Shown: positions 37,959-47,385, counted from the stretch's first letter. The stretch is DNA of 64,000 nt from Mycobacterium sp. NS-7484 (GCF_001953975.1 NZ_MBEJ01000106.1:16796-80795); one strand, 5' to 3'. Notes: a model not told the origin generated them from the letters alone. Made by a program: numbers and translations.

Positions 37959-37991
37959 GACCGGCGAAAACGGGGTAGCCAGCAGGTCGAC

Positions 37992-38435
37992 ATGACAGAC
38001 GCAGGCCAGACAGCACACTTCACGAAAAACGTCACCGCCGCAGCAGAAACCGCGGCGCTGATACGCCGTGAGTTCTCCAGCTGGCTGAGCACGCACCTCG
38101 ATCTCGACCCGACCAAGGCCAGCGACGTCGTGCTGGCCGTGAACGAGGCCCTGGCCAACGCCGCGGAGTTCGCCTACGTCAACGCCCCGGCGCCCGGTGC
38201 GATGCACGTCGAGGCCGACTATGACGAGGACACAGCTGTACTGACGGTCACCGTCGCCGATGAGGGTCAGTGGCGGATCGCCGAGACCGACCACAAGAAC
38301 CCGGCGCGGGGCCGCGGCATCCCGCTGATGCGCGCGCTCACCGACCGGGCTGTGATCGACTCGAACCACTCAGGCACCAAGGTGCGCCTGCAGTGGGATC
38401 ACATCCGTCAGAACTGCGGAAGCCGCACCACCTGA
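37992..38435 (+). CDS. Anti-sigma factor serine kinase (RsbW-like HATPase)
   Basis: 147 residues. GHKL ATPase motifs: the N-box VLAVNEALANAAEFA, then VADEGQW (D-x-G type) and GRGIPLMRALTD (G2 box). It should phosphorylate the STAS protein encoded immediately upstream and hold a sigma factor inactive, but no sigma-factor gene is in the window. The last 28 bases overlap the convergent response-regulator gene. Confidence 0.88.
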   Translation: MTDAGQTAHFTKNVTAAAETAALIRREFSSWLSTHLDLDPTKASDVVLAVNEALANAAEFAYVNAPAPGAMHVEADYDEDTAVLTVTVADEGQWRIAETDHKNPARGRGIPLMRALTDRAVIDSNHSGTKVRLQWDHIRQNCGSRTT

Positions 38436-38851
38436 ACGAAGAACTCGTCGATCTGGCGGACCGCACTCATGAACTGGTCCAGGTCGACAGGCTTGGTGAC
38501 GTAGGCATTCGCGTGCAGCTTGTAGCTACGCAGGATGTCCTCTTCGGCCGATGACGTGGTGAGCACCACGATCGGGATGTGGCACAGGTCGGCGTCGGAC
38601 TTGATCTTCTCCAACAGCTGGCGGCCGTCGTATTTGGGCAGGTTGAGATCCAGCAGGATCAGGTCCGGCCGCGGCGCATCTTCGAAAGCACCCCGCCGAT
38701 ACAGGAAGTCGAGCCCTTCCTCACCGTCGCGCGCCACATGCAGGTTGTTCTTGATCTTGTTGTGTTCGAACGCTTCCCGGGTGATCAGTTCGTCACCCGG
38801 GTCATCCTCGACCAACAGGATGTCGATGGCGCGGCTTTCCGATGAGGTCAT
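38408..38851 (-). CDS. Stand-alone response-regulator receiver (Rcp1-like)
   Basis: 147 residues forming a single receiver domain. Acidic pocket in LLVEDDPGD, phospho-acceptor Asp in DLILLDLNLPKYDG, the Thr in VVLTTSSAEED and the conserved Lys in AYVTKPVDL. This is the cyanobacterial phytochrome-partner (Rcp1) type. It has no output domain and overlaps the sensor kinase gene by 4 bases. Confidence 0.92.
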   Translation of the reverse strand: MTSSESRAIDILLVEDDPGDELITREAFEHNKIKNNLHVARDGEEGLDFLYRRGAFEDAPRPDLILLDLNLPKYDGRQLLEKIKSDADLCHIPIVVLTTSSAEEDILRSYKLHANAYVTKPVDLDQFMSAVRQIDEFFVQVVRLPQF

Positions 38852-40425
38852 TCAGGGCTTCCTTCCAGCTGGGGTTGCAGAACAGCGTTGGGCACCGTCG
38901 TCGGTGTGACGGGCAGGGTGAACATGAACCGGGTGCCGCCGGTGTAGGACGTGTCGATCCAGATCGACCCGCCGTGGTGCTCGACGATCTTCTTACACAG
39001 CGCGAGTCCGATGCCGGTGCCGGTGAAGGCATCTCGACCGTGCAGACGCTGAAAAATCACGAAAACCTTGTCCACGAACTCGTCGGCGATGCCGATCCCG
39101 TTGTCCGAGACACTGAGTACCCACTGATCGGCGAATTCACCGGTACCTTCGGCGCATTCGATGACGATCCGCGGCGTCGCACCGTCGCGGCGGAACTTCA
39201 CCGCGTTGCCGATCAGGTTCTGCCACAGCATCGCCATCAGCGTGGGGTCGCCGTCGATCTCGGGTAGCGGCTCGGCGGGTCGCTCGATTTGCGCGCCGGA
39301 CTCCTCGATCCCGGCGGTCAGGTTGTTCAGCGCCACGTCGAGCGCGTCGTTGAGGTTCACCTCGGTGTGTGTGGCGTTGAGCCGGCCCACCCGGGAGAAC
39401 GTCAGCAGGTCGTTGATGAGGACCTGCATGCGCTTGGCACCGTCGACGGCGAATCCGATGTACTCGGCGCCCCGCTCGTCGAGTTTGTCGCCGTAGCGTT
39501 TCTCCAGCAGCTGGCAGAACGAGGCGACCTTGCGCAGCGGCTCCTGCAGATCGTGCGACGCCACGTAGGCGAACTGCTCCAGTTCGGCGTTGGAGCGGCG
39601 CAATTCGTCGGCTTGCTGATCCAGGGCCTCCTGCGCCGACCGCGAGGCCTCGAGTTCCTCGACCACCCGCTGCCGCATGTCCTCGACGTCGGCGGCGATG
39701 GCACGAATATCTTTGGGGCCCTTCACCGCAATGCGCTCGGAGAAGTGGCCCTCGGTGATCCTGCGGCACGAGGCGGCCAACGCGGCCAGCGGCCCGGTGA
39801 CCGCGCTGTGCACCAGGATGGTCATCAGGATCGCCACGGCGAAGAAGGCCACGATCATGGCGATCACGACCTTGTCCCGCCATTGCCGGACATGGCTCAT
39901 CTCATCGACACTGGCTTGCCTGGCCTTGCCCAGGTTGTCGTTCTGAATGTCGAACAACCCACGCAGCCGGTCGAATTCCGCCTTCCCGCGATCTGCGGTA
40001 CTGGCGTCCACGATCGCGGGGTCGCCCACTCTGACACTGGCGATCAGCGGCTCGGCATAGGTGGACCGCCAGGCCGCAGCGGCCTTTTCGATCACATCCA
40101 GATCGGTCAACAGATGATCGTGGCCGGCCAGGTAGCCCCGCATCTCGGCGGCGGCCTCGGATTCGGCCCGCTGTCCATCGCCGTACGGGTCGAGGAATCG
40201 GGGGTCGGCGGCGATGGCGTAGCCCCGCACGGCCGTCTCCTGATCCCGCAGCGCCGCCTGCAGCTGGTAGGCGGCCACCCGGGCGGGCTGGATGTTGTCG
40301 ATCAGTTCACGGGACACCGCATCAGTGCGGCTCACCAGGCTGATCCCGGCGATCGCGCCGGCCAGCACGATCACGCACATCGCGAACACGAGTAGGTTCT
40401 GCCAACCTTGCACCGTCAGTCTCAT
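38848..40425 (-). CDS. Membrane sensor histidine kinase (CHASE3-HAMP-HisKA)
   Basis: 525 residues. Transmembrane segments at about 11-31 and 185-207 enclose a CHASE3-like extracytoplasmic helical domain. A HAMP segment follows (TGPLAALAASCRRITEGHF). The phospho-acceptor His is in VASHDLQEPLRKVASF. The ATPase domain has the N-box MLWQNLIGNAVKF, the G1 box VSDNGIGIADE and the G2 box GTGIGLALCKK. It is coupled by 4-base overlaps to the receiver downstream and to the SpoIIE phosphatase upstream, a single signalling operon. Confidence 0.93.
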   Translation of the reverse strand: MRLTVQGWQNLLVFAMCVIVLAGAIAGISLVSRTDAVSRELIDNIQPARVAAYQLQAALRDQETAVRGYAIAADPRFLDPYGDGQRAESEAAAEMRGYLAGHDHLLTDLDVIEKAAAAWRSTYAEPLIASVRVGDPAIVDASTADRGKAEFDRLRGLFDIQNDNLGKARQASVDEMSHVRQWRDKVVIAMIVAFFAVAILMTILVHSAVTGPLAALAASCRRITEGHFSERIAVKGPKDIRAIAADVEDMRQRVVEELEASRSAQEALDQQADELRRSNAELEQFAYVASHDLQEPLRKVASFCQLLEKRYGDKLDERGAEYIGFAVDGAKRMQVLINDLLTFSRVGRLNATHTEVNLNDALDVALNNLTAGIEESGAQIERPAEPLPEIDGDPTLMAMLWQNLIGNAVKFRRDGATPRIVIECAEGTGEFADQWVLSVSDNGIGIADEFVDKVFVIFQRLHGRDAFTGTGIGLALCKKIVEHHGGSIWIDTSYTGGTRFMFTLPVTPTTVPNAVLQPQLEGSPE

Positions 40426-41642
40426 CGCAGTGAGCGTTCCACTCTGATCATCGCGATGTCGTCACTGAGGCCCCCGTACGGACGGGCGCGGGATTCGACT
40501 TCGGCGATCAGCGCACCGACGAACTCACGACCGGGCCGGGCCGCCTGTGTTCTCGCCAGCTCGAGAAGGCCCTGTTCACCGAGACGGCGGCCGCCGGGCC
40601 CGGCATGACCCTCGAACAATCCGTCGGTGAGCAACACCAGGCCGTGTCCTTTCGGCAGTTCCAATCGGTCGACCGGCCACTCGCTGGCACCCAGGCCCAG
40701 CGCGGAACCGGCCGTGGGCTCGATCCATTCCACCGTGCCCGGTGCGTGTACCAACAGACCGGGATGGCCGGCGCGGACGACGTCATACTGCCCGGTCTCG
40801 GGATCCAGCGCCACGCTGAGCAGCGTGGCGAAGATTCCGGGTCCGGGGCGTTCGGTGGTCAGAACTCGGTCCAGTTGCCGCATCCGCGCGTTACCCCGAA
40901 GCCCGGCGAATGTCAGTGCCCGCCAACCGATGCGCAGCGCCACCCCGAGTGCGGCCTCGTCGGGTCCGTGGCCCGCCACGTCGCCCATCATCACGTGGAC
41001 GGTCCCGTCGGACGTCTGCACGATGTCGTAGAAATCCCCGCCCAACAAGGCATCTCGCCGGCTCGGCAGGGATTGGGTGACGACCTCGACACCCGGATCC
41101 TCCAAGAGCAACGCCGAGGGCAGCAGACCCCGCTCAAGCCGGGCGTTTTCGCGCTCACGCAGCTGGCTGGCGTGCAGGTCCACCGCCGTGAGCTCGGCGC
41201 GTTTGCGTTCGATCGAATACACCACGGCCCGGCGCAGCATCTCCGGATCGACCCGGCCCTTGACGAGGTAGTCCTGTGCGCCCGAGGCGACCGCCGAGAC
41301 ACCGAAGTGCTCGTCGTTCAAACCGGTGAGCACGATGATCGGAACCGTGGGGTCGAGCCGGCCCAGCCGGTGCAGGGCGTCAATGCCCTCGGCGTCAGGC
41401 AGATTCAGGTCCAGCAGTACGCAGTCCGGGCGGGACTCGACGATCGCCTGCTCGGCAGATGCCATGGACTGCACCCACATCAGGTCGATGTCGGCGGTGT
41501 CGGCGACATCGGCGATCTGTTCTTCGACCAACAATGCGTCGCCGCGGTCGTCCTCGACCAACAACAACGACAAGCGGCGCCCGCCTGCTCGCGGGCCGAA
41601 GCCGGCGAGGGTCGCAGAAGGGTACGGCTGTTCCGCGCGCAT
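40422..41642 (-). CDS. Receiver-SpoIIE (PP2C-type) serine phosphatase fusion
   Basis: 406 residues. Residues about 24-145 are a receiver domain (LLVEDDRGD; phospho-acceptor in DCVLLDLNLPDAEG; Lys in YLVKGRVDP). A short helical linker follows, and the C-terminal half is a SpoIIE/PPM phosphatase: LPSRRDALLGGDFYDIV and VMMGDVAGHGPDEA with metal-binding Asp residues, and GLVLLTDGLFEGH. It is the RsbU/RsbP-type activator of partner switching. Phosphorylation by the neighbouring kinase probably controls dephosphorylation of the STAS protein encoded across the junction. Confidence 0.93.
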   Translation of the reverse strand: MRAEQPYPSATLAGFGPRAGGRRLSLLLVEDDRGDALLVEEQIADVADTADIDLMWVQSMASAEQAIVESRPDCVLLDLNLPDAEGIDALHRLGRLDPTVPIIVLTGLNDEHFGVSAVASGAQDYLVKGRVDPEMLRRAVVYSIERKRAELTAVDLHASQLRERENARLERGLLPSALLLEDPGVEVVTQSLPSRRDALLGGDFYDIVQTSDGTVHVMMGDVAGHGPDEAALGVALRIGWRALTFAGLRGNARMRQLDRVLTTERPGPGIFATLLSVALDPETGQYDVVRAGHPGLLVHAPGTVEWIEPTAGSALGLGASEWPVDRLELPKGHGLVLLTDGLFEGHAGPGGRRLGEQGLLELARTQAARPGREFVGALIAEVESRARPYGGLSDDIAMIRVERSLR

Positions 41643-41706
41643 GGGATCACGTCCTTACTCACTGAGGCCACCCCGGTCGCGCTGACCTCTGCTTTAGTGA
41701 CGACGT

Positions 41707-41744
41707 GATTGAGAATACCTATGCGCAGACGTCAATTCTCAATC
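41707..41744. promoter_or_regulatory. 10-bp inverted repeat upstream of the phosphatase-kinase operon
   Basis: GATTGAGAAT at 41707-41716 is the exact reverse complement of ATTCTCAATC at 41735-41744, with 18 bases between. It lies 65-102 bases before the SpoIIE phosphatase start and in an A/T-richer patch. It could be an operator or part of the promoter; the regulator is not known. Confidence 0.4.
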
Positions 41745-41757
41745 CGCCCATCCAAGA

Positions 41758-42168
41758 TCACGACGCGCGGGCCGCAGAGCGCAGGCGCAGGCGTCGCAAC
41801 ACGTCGCCGCCGAGCCCCCGCGGATCGGGATCCGGGCCGGTCGGGATCAGTGTGACGCCGTCGGCCACGCCGGCCGCCTCGATGTCGGCGATCAACCCGG
41901 TCAACCCGTCAATCGTCCCGACGTACCGCACACCGGGCGCTGAACCGTCGTCCGAACCCGCCACCGTGAGACTGCAGCGGGCCGAGCGGTAATCCGCGGC
42001 CACCGCGACGGACACGTCCAAGATCACCGAGACGGCGTCGTCCTCCGATTTGAGGCCGGACGAGAGCCGGCGCGCCTGGGCCAGATCGGGCGCCGAGATC
42101 CGTGTCGTGGGCCGGCCGCCGTCGGTCAGCTCGGTCCAGTCCCCTGCTTCCACCACAAATATCCGCAC
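41758..42168 (-). CDS. Conserved hypothetical protein
   Basis: 136 residues, ATG start. Alternating beta and helix pattern (MRIFVVEAGDWTEL; AVSVILDVSVAVAADYR; GVRYVGTIDGLTGLIADIEA). The segment RYVGTIDGLTGLIADIEAAG resembles the C-terminal strands of luciferase-type flavin proteins, but the rest of that fold is missing, so I do not assign a function. It sits 115 bases before the SpoIIE gene on the same strand. Confidence 0.65.
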   Translation of the reverse strand: MRIFVVEAGDWTELTDGGRPTTRISAPDLAQARRLSSGLKSEDDAVSVILDVSVAVAADYRSARCSLTVAGSDDGSAPGVRYVGTIDGLTGLIADIEAAGVADGVTLIPTGPDPDPRGLGGDVLRRLRLRSAARAS

Positions 42169-42232
42169 TCCGGCGACGCTAGGCCACCGCCGGGCGTCGG
42201 CCCATGGTTGTGCTCAGCGGAAGTTCAAAGGA

Positions 42233-43210
42233 CTACCGGACGTCGCGCACCCGGGTCTTGTACAGGCTCGCGACAGTGGTGATCGCCAGCGTCACCACGA
42301 TCACCCCGAGGCTGGCCAGGGTCGGGATCTCCGGCACGTGCACCGGCTCGCCGCCGTTGATGAACGGCAGCTCGTTCTCGTGCAGTGCGTGCAGCACGAG
42401 TTTGACGCCGATGAAGGCCAGGATGAACGCCAGCCCCTGCGACAGGTACACCAGGCGCTTGAGCAGGTCACCGAGCAGGAAGTACAGCTGCCGCAGACCC
42501 ATGAGCGCGAACACGTTGGCGGTGAACACCAGGTAGGGCTCCCGGGTCAGCCCGTAGATCGCCGGGATCGAGTCCAGCGCGAACAGCAGGTCGGTGGTGC
42601 CCAGCGCCACGATCACCAGGAACATCGGCGTCATTAATTTCGTGCCATTCGCGCCGCCTTCCTTGATCCACAGCTTCAGGCCGTCCCACTGGTCGGTGGT
42701 GCGCAGGTGCTTGCGGGCGAAACGCACCACGCCGTTGTCGCCGTCGTCGTCATGGTCGGTATCGCGGACCAGGTTGATCGCGGTGTACACCAGGAACGCG
42801 CCGAAGATGTAGAACACCCAGGAGAACTGGTTGATGGCGACCGCGCCCAGCGCGATGAAGATGCCGCGGAAGATCAACGCCAGGATGATGCCGACCAGCA
42901 GGGCCTGCTGCTGGTAGATCCGCGGCACCTTGAAGCTGGCCATGATGATCAAGAAGATGAACAGGTTGTCCACCGAGAGTGAATATTCGGTGAGCCAGCC
43001 GGCGAAGAACTCGAGCCCGAACTGGTTGCCGTGGAACACCCACACCCAGATGCCGAACGCCACCGCCATGCCGATGTAGATCGACAGATAGGTGGCGGTC
43101 TCGCGGGTGGTGGGTTCGTGTGGGCGTCGCCCGATCACCACGACGTCGAACAGCAGAACTGCGATCGTCACGGCGAGGGTGATGATCCATTCCAGCTGTG
43201 TTACCTGCAT
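42233..43210 (-). CDS. TerC-family membrane protein (Alx-like, manganese-linked)
   Basis: 325 residues from ATG at 43210 (MQVTQLEWI), with GGAGG 8 bases ahead. About nine transmembrane helices. TerC hallmarks: SLSVDNLFIFLII and LDSIPAIYGLTREPYLVFTAN (acidic residues inside helices), and a DHDDDGDN cytoplasmic loop. Relatives (Alx, YkoY, MeeF/MeeY) export Mn2+ or help load Mn2+ into exported enzymes. The yybP-ykoY riboswitch directly upstream supports a manganese role. Confidence 0.93.
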   Translation of the reverse strand: MQVTQLEWIITLAVTIAVLLFDVVVIGRRPHEPTTRETATYLSIYIGMAVAFGIWVWVFHGNQFGLEFFAGWLTEYSLSVDNLFIFLIIMASFKVPRIYQQQALLVGIILALIFRGIFIALGAVAINQFSWVFYIFGAFLVYTAINLVRDTDHDDDGDNGVVRFARKHLRTTDQWDGLKLWIKEGGANGTKLMTPMFLVIVALGTTDLLFALDSIPAIYGLTREPYLVFTANVFALMGLRQLYFLLGDLLKRLVYLSQGLAFILAFIGVKLVLHALHENELPFINGGEPVHVPEIPTLASLGVIVVTLAITTVASLYKTRVRDVR

Positions 43211-43233
43211 CGAGAATCCTCCGGTCGTCAAAG

Positions 43234-43340
43234 CGCCGGAGGTCTCTTCCACCGGAAACACGCACCGGCCCGCGACACCGATCGATCAATTGACGACCGA
43301 CGTGATGACGACATCGCAGCGAAGGAATACTCCCCTCCGC
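43234..43340 (-). ncRNA. yybP-ykoY manganese riboswitch upstream of the TerC gene
   Basis: On the minus strand the leader reads CGGAGGGGAGTATTCC (43325-43339), then GATGTCGTCATCACG, and ends GGAAGAGACCTCCGGCG. The GGGGAGTA loop, the GTCGTCA segment and the AGAGACC loop are the conserved parts of this aptamer. The outer helix pairs CGGAGG with CCTCCG. The structure ends 24 bases before the TerC start codon. Mn2+ binding usually turns such genes on. Confidence 0.85.
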
Positions 43341-43449
43341 CGACCAGTCTGCCTGACATCACCGGCCAACCGAAATCGGACCGGCACGCCGCCCCGACCC
43401 GCGGCCGGGTAATGGGCCGACCCGCCGGCGGCTTAGTAGGTTTGTACCC

Positions 43450-46400
43450 GTGACAGCAGCCGCCGGTGACTACGAGATTCCGCCGCAGTACGCGCTATCC
43501 CCACTGGCCCCCGCGCCCCGCACGCTCATCGACATCCTGCACGAGACCGCTGCCCGTTTTCCGGACGCACCGGCTCTCGACGACGGCACCGTCCAGCTCA
43601 CCTACTCGGAGCTGATCGCCGACATCAACGACAGCGTGGCCTGGCTGGCCGCCCGCGGGATCGGCCGGGGTGACCGGATCGGGGTCCGGATGCCGTCGGG
43701 CAGTTACGCGCTCTACGTGGCCATCCTGTCGGTGCTGGCCTGCGGCGCTGCCTACGTCCCGGTGGACGCCGACGATCCCGACGAGCGCGCCGCGTTGGTG
43801 TTCGGCGAGGCCAACGTGGTCGGGGTGATCACCGAAGCCGGCCTGACCCGCGGGCCGGGCTCCTCGCGCGGGTGGCGCGCCGCCGCGCCGCTGGGACGCG
43901 ACGACGCCTGGATCATCTTCACGTCCGGATCGACGGGCACCCCGAAAGGCGTTGCCGTCACCCATCGCAGCGCGGCCGCATTCGTCGACGCCGAGGCGCA
44001 GTTGTTCTTGCCGGACAACCCGATTGGTCCGGGCGACCGGGTCCTGGCCGGTCTGTCGGTGGCGTTCGACGCGTCGTGCGAGGAGATGTGGCTGGCCTGG
44101 CGGCACGGCGCCTGCCTGGTACCGGCGCCACGGTCGTTGGTGCGCAGCGGGATGGACCTGGGCCCGTGGCTGGTCAGCCGGGACATCACCGTGGTCTCCA
44201 CAGTCCCGACGCTGGCCGCCCTGTGGCCCGCCGAGGCACTGGAAGCGGTGCGGCTGTTGATCTTCGGCGGCGAGGCCTGTCCACCTGAACTGGCGGCTCG
44301 GCTCGCATCCGGGGAAGACGGTGCCGGCCGCGAGGTGTGGAACACCTACGGCCCCACCGAGGCCACCGTGGTGGCCTGCGCCGCGAAGCTGGACGGACAG
44401 GGTCCGGTCAGCATCGGCCTGCCGCTGGCGGGATGGGATCTGGCCGTGGTGAACGCCGAGGGCCTTCCGGTCGGACTAGGTGAGGTGGGCGAACTGGTGA
44501 TCGGCGGGGTGGGTCTGGCCCGCTACCTCGATCCCGACAAGGACGCCGAGAAGTACGCGGCTATGCCGACGCTGGGCTGGAGCCGCGCCTACCGCAGCGG
44601 CGACCTGGTGCGTCTGGAGGCCGACGGCCTCTACTTCCAGGGCCGCGCCGACGACCAGGTCAAGGTCGGTGGCCGCCGCATCGAGCTGGGTGAGGTGGAC
44701 ACCGCCCTGGTCAACCTGCCCGGGGTGAGTGGCGGCGCGGCCGCGGTGCGCAAGACCGCCAGCGGCACCCCGCTACTGGTCGGCTACATCGCGAGTACGG
44801 ACCCGTCCTTCGATCTGGCCGCGGCCCGCGCGGCGCTGTCGGAGTCACTGCCCGCCGCCCTGGTGCCGCGGCTCGTGCTGCTCGACGAGCTGCCGACCCG
44901 CACCTCCGGCAAGGTCGACCGCAATGCATTGCCATGGCCGCCGCCGGGCGACGACGAACCCGACGGCACCGAACTCACCGGCACGACGGGTTGGCTGGCC
45001 GGGTTGTGGCGGGATGTCCTCGGCACGCCGGTCGACGGGCCGGAGGCCGATTTCATCGCCCTGGGCGGCGGCTCGCTGGCCGCGGCACAGCTGGTGGCCG
45101 CGCTGCGCCAACGCTATCCACTGGTGACCGTCGCCGATCTCTACGACCACCCGCGACTGGGTTCCCTGGCCGGCTACCTCGACGAGCTCAAACCGCCGCC
45201 GCAGATCACTTCCCGGCGGGTCAAACCGACCCCGGTGCTGACCCAGGCCGCGCAGGTCGCGTTGTCACTGCCGCTGGCCACCCTCACCGGCATGCAATGG
45301 GTGGTCTGGCTGGCGTTGCTGAACAACATCGCCGCCGTGACGGGCCTGGTGTCATGGGCTCATCCGCTCAGCTGGTGGTGGGTGCTGGCCGGGTTCGTAC
45401 TGTTCGTCACGCCGCTGGGCCGGATGGGCATCGCGGTGTTGTTCGCCCGGATGCTGCTGGGTGGCCTTGAGCCCGGCACGTACCGACGCGGTGGCGCGGT
45501 GCACCTTCGGGTGTGGATCGCCGAACGACTGGCCGAGGCCAGCGGTGCGGAGAACCTGGCCGGCGCACCGTGGATGGTCTACTACGCCCGCGCCCTGGGC
45601 AACAGCGTGGGCAAGGGCGTCGACATGCACTCTGCACCGCCGGTGACCGGCATGCTCAAGATCGGCCATCGCGCCTCCGTCGAACCCGAGGTGGACCTGA
45701 GCGGGCACTGGATCGACGGCGACGTGTTCCACGTCGGGCCGGTGTCGATCGGCAACGACGCCACGATCGGCGCCCGCACCACGCTGCTTCCGGGAGCGAC
45801 CGTCGGCAAGAACGCCGATGTCGCGCCGGGCTCGGCGGTGGTGGGCAAGGTCAAGAACGGCCAGTTCTGGAAGGGCTCACCGGCCGTGAAATCCGGTAAG
45901 GCCCGCCACCCCTGGCCGGATCACCGGCCGCCTCGTGCGCCGTTGTGGGTCGGGGTGTACGGGGTGTCCTCGATGTTGCTGGCCGGTCTGCCGCTGGCCG
46001 CGTTGGCCGCGGGCCTGGCGGTGGTCGTCTGGGGCGTGCACGACACCGCCTCACCGAGCGACGCGCTGCTGCCCGCACTGGCCTGGACCCCGGCCGCCGC
46101 GCTGGTCGCGATGTTGGTCTACGCGGTGCTCACTGTGATCGGGGTACGAATCCTGTCGGTCAAGCTGTCCGAGGGTTATCACCCGGTGCGCAGCCGCGTG
46201 GGCTGGCAGTTGTGGATGACCGAACGCCTGATGGACGCGGCCCGCCATTACCTGTTTCCGATCTACGCCAGCCTGTTCACCCCGTGGTGGTTGCGGCTGC
46301 TCGGCGCGAAAGTCGGTCGGGACACCGAGATCTCGACGGCGCTGTTCACGCCGAAGTTCACCGAGGTGCAGGACGGGGCTTTCCTGGCCGACGACACCAT

Positions 46401-47385
46401 GGTGGCGTCCTATGAGCTGGGCGGCGGGTGGATTCACGTCGCCAAGGCCACCATCGGCAAGCGCGCCTTCCTCGGCAACTCGGGCATCACCCAACCCGGC
46501 CGCAAGGTGCCCGACGACGGCCTGGTGGCGGTGCTCTCGGCCACCCCGCACAAGGCGAAGGCCGGCTCGTCCTGGTTGGGTAGCCCGCCGGTTCGGTTGC
46601 GCCGCAACGCCACCGCCGCCGATGCGCTGCGCACTTTCCATCCGTCACTGCGGCTGAAGGTCATGCGCTCGGCGGTCGAGACCTGCCGGCTGATCCCGGT
46701 GATCATCACCTTTGCCATCGGTGTCGCCGTGCTGGGCGTGTTGCAGGCCGTGACGCTCCAGTTCGGTTTCCTGTGGGCGGCGCTGACCGGCGGCCTGGTG
46801 CTGTTGGTTGCCGGGGCCGTGGCCGGCATCATCGCGGTGATCGCGAAATGGTTGGTCCTCGGCCGGATTCGCGCGGTCGAGCGTCCGCTGTGGTCGTCCT
46901 TCGTCTGGCGCAACGAGGTGTCGGACACGTTCGTCGAAACCGTCGCCGCGCCCTGGTTCGCCCGGGCGGCCAGCGGCACACCGGTGATGAACCTGTGGCT
47001 GCGTGGCCTGGGCGCCTCGATCGGCCGCGGCGTGTGGTGTGAAACCTACTGGCTGCCGGAAGCCGATCTGGTGACACTCGAGGCCGGCGCCACCGTCAAC
47101 CGCGGCTGCGTGGTGCAGACCCATCTGTTCCACGACCGCATCATGCGGCTGGACAGCGTGGTGCTCGAAGAGGGTGCGACGTTGGGACCCCACTGCGTGG
47201 CGCTGCCCGCGGCCCGGCTAGGCGCCGGGTCCACCGTCGGGCCGGGCTCGCTGGTCATGCGTGGCGACGAGGTGCCGCCGTCCACCCGCTGGCAAGGCAA
47301 CCCGATCGCCCCGTGGAACATGTTTGGCAAGAAACGCACCGCAAAAACGGCCGAGGCCAAGCGGACGGAAAACCCCGCCGCGTGA
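43450..47385 (+). CDS. Pls/PosA-family single-module NRPS (poly-amino-acid synthetase type)
   Basis: 1311 residues, GTG start; close to Streptomyces albulus epsilon-poly-L-lysine synthetase Pls (1319, recalled). Residues about 20-500 are an adenylation domain (TSGSTGTPKG at 158-167; NTYGPTEATV; core YRSGDLVRLEADG; Lys in SGKVDRNAL). A carrier domain has its phosphopantetheine Ser at 542 (GGGSLAAAQLV). The C-terminal 700 residues hold about six transmembrane helices alternating with three soluble hexapeptide-repeat-like domains (for example IGNDATIGARTTLLPGATVG), the tandem domains that join residues in Pls. There is no condensation or thioesterase domain. It probably makes a linear isopeptide homopolymer or short oligomer at the membrane; the amino acid used is not determined. 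Confidence 0.93.
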   Translation: MTAAAGDYEIPPQYALSPLAPAPRTLIDILHETAARFPDAPALDDGTVQLTYSELIADINDSVAWLAARGIGRGDRIGVRMPSGSYALYVAILSVLACGAAYVPVDADDPDERAALVFGEANVVGVITEAGLTRGPGSSRGWRAAAPLGRDDAWIIFTSGSTGTPKGVAVTHRSAAAFVDAEAQLFLPDNPIGPGDRVLAGLSVAFDASCEEMWLAWRHGACLVPAPRSLVRSGMDLGPWLVSRDITVVSTVPTLAALWPAEALEAVRLLIFGGEACPPELAARLASGEDGAGREVWNTYGPTEATVVACAAKLDGQGPVSIGLPLAGWDLAVVNAEGLPVGLGEVGELVIGGVGLARYLDPDKDAEKYAAMPTLGWSRAYRSGDLVRLEADGLYFQGRADDQVKVGGRRIELGEVDTALVNLPGVSGGAAAVRKTASGTPLLVGYIASTDPSFDLAAARAALSESLPAALVPRLVLLDELPTRTSGKVDRNALPWPPPGDDEPDGTELTGTTGWLAGLWRDVLGTPVDGPEADFIALGGGSLAAAQLVAALRQRYPLVTVADLYDHPRLGSLAGYLDELKPPPQITSRRVKPTPVLTQAAQVALSLPLATLTGMQWVVWLALLNNIAAVTGLVSWAHPLSWWWVLAGFVLFVTPLGRMGIAVLFARMLLGGLEPGTYRRGGAVHLRVWIAERLAEASGAENLAGAPWMVYYARALGNSVGKGVDMHSAPPVTGMLKIGHRASVEPEVDLSGHWIDGDVFHVGPVSIGNDATIGARTTLLPGATVGKNADVAPGSAVVGKVKNGQFWKGSPAVKSGKARHPWPDHRPPRAPLWVGVYGVSSMLLAGLPLAALAAGLAVVVWGVHDTASPSDALLPALAWTPAAALVAMLVYAVLTVIGVRILSVKLSEGYHPVRSRVGWQLWMTERLMDAARHYLFPIYASLFTPWWLRLLGAKVGRDTEISTALFTPKFTEVQDGAFLADDTMVASYELGGGWIHVAKATIGKRAFLGNSGITQPGRKVPDDGLVAVLSATPHKAKAGSSWLGSPPVRLRRNATAADALRTFHPSLRLKVMRSAVETCRLIPVIITFAIGVAVLGVLQAVTLQFGFLWAALTGGLVLLVAGAVAGIIAVIAKWLVLGRIRAVERPLWSSFVWRNEVSDTFVETVAAPWFARAASGTPVMNLWLRGLGASIGRGVWCETYWLPEADLVTLEAGATVNRGCVVQTHLFHDRIMRLDSVVLEEGATLGPHCVALPAARLGAGSTVGPGSLVMRGDEVPPSTRWQGNPIAPWNMFGKKRTAKTAEAKRTENPAA

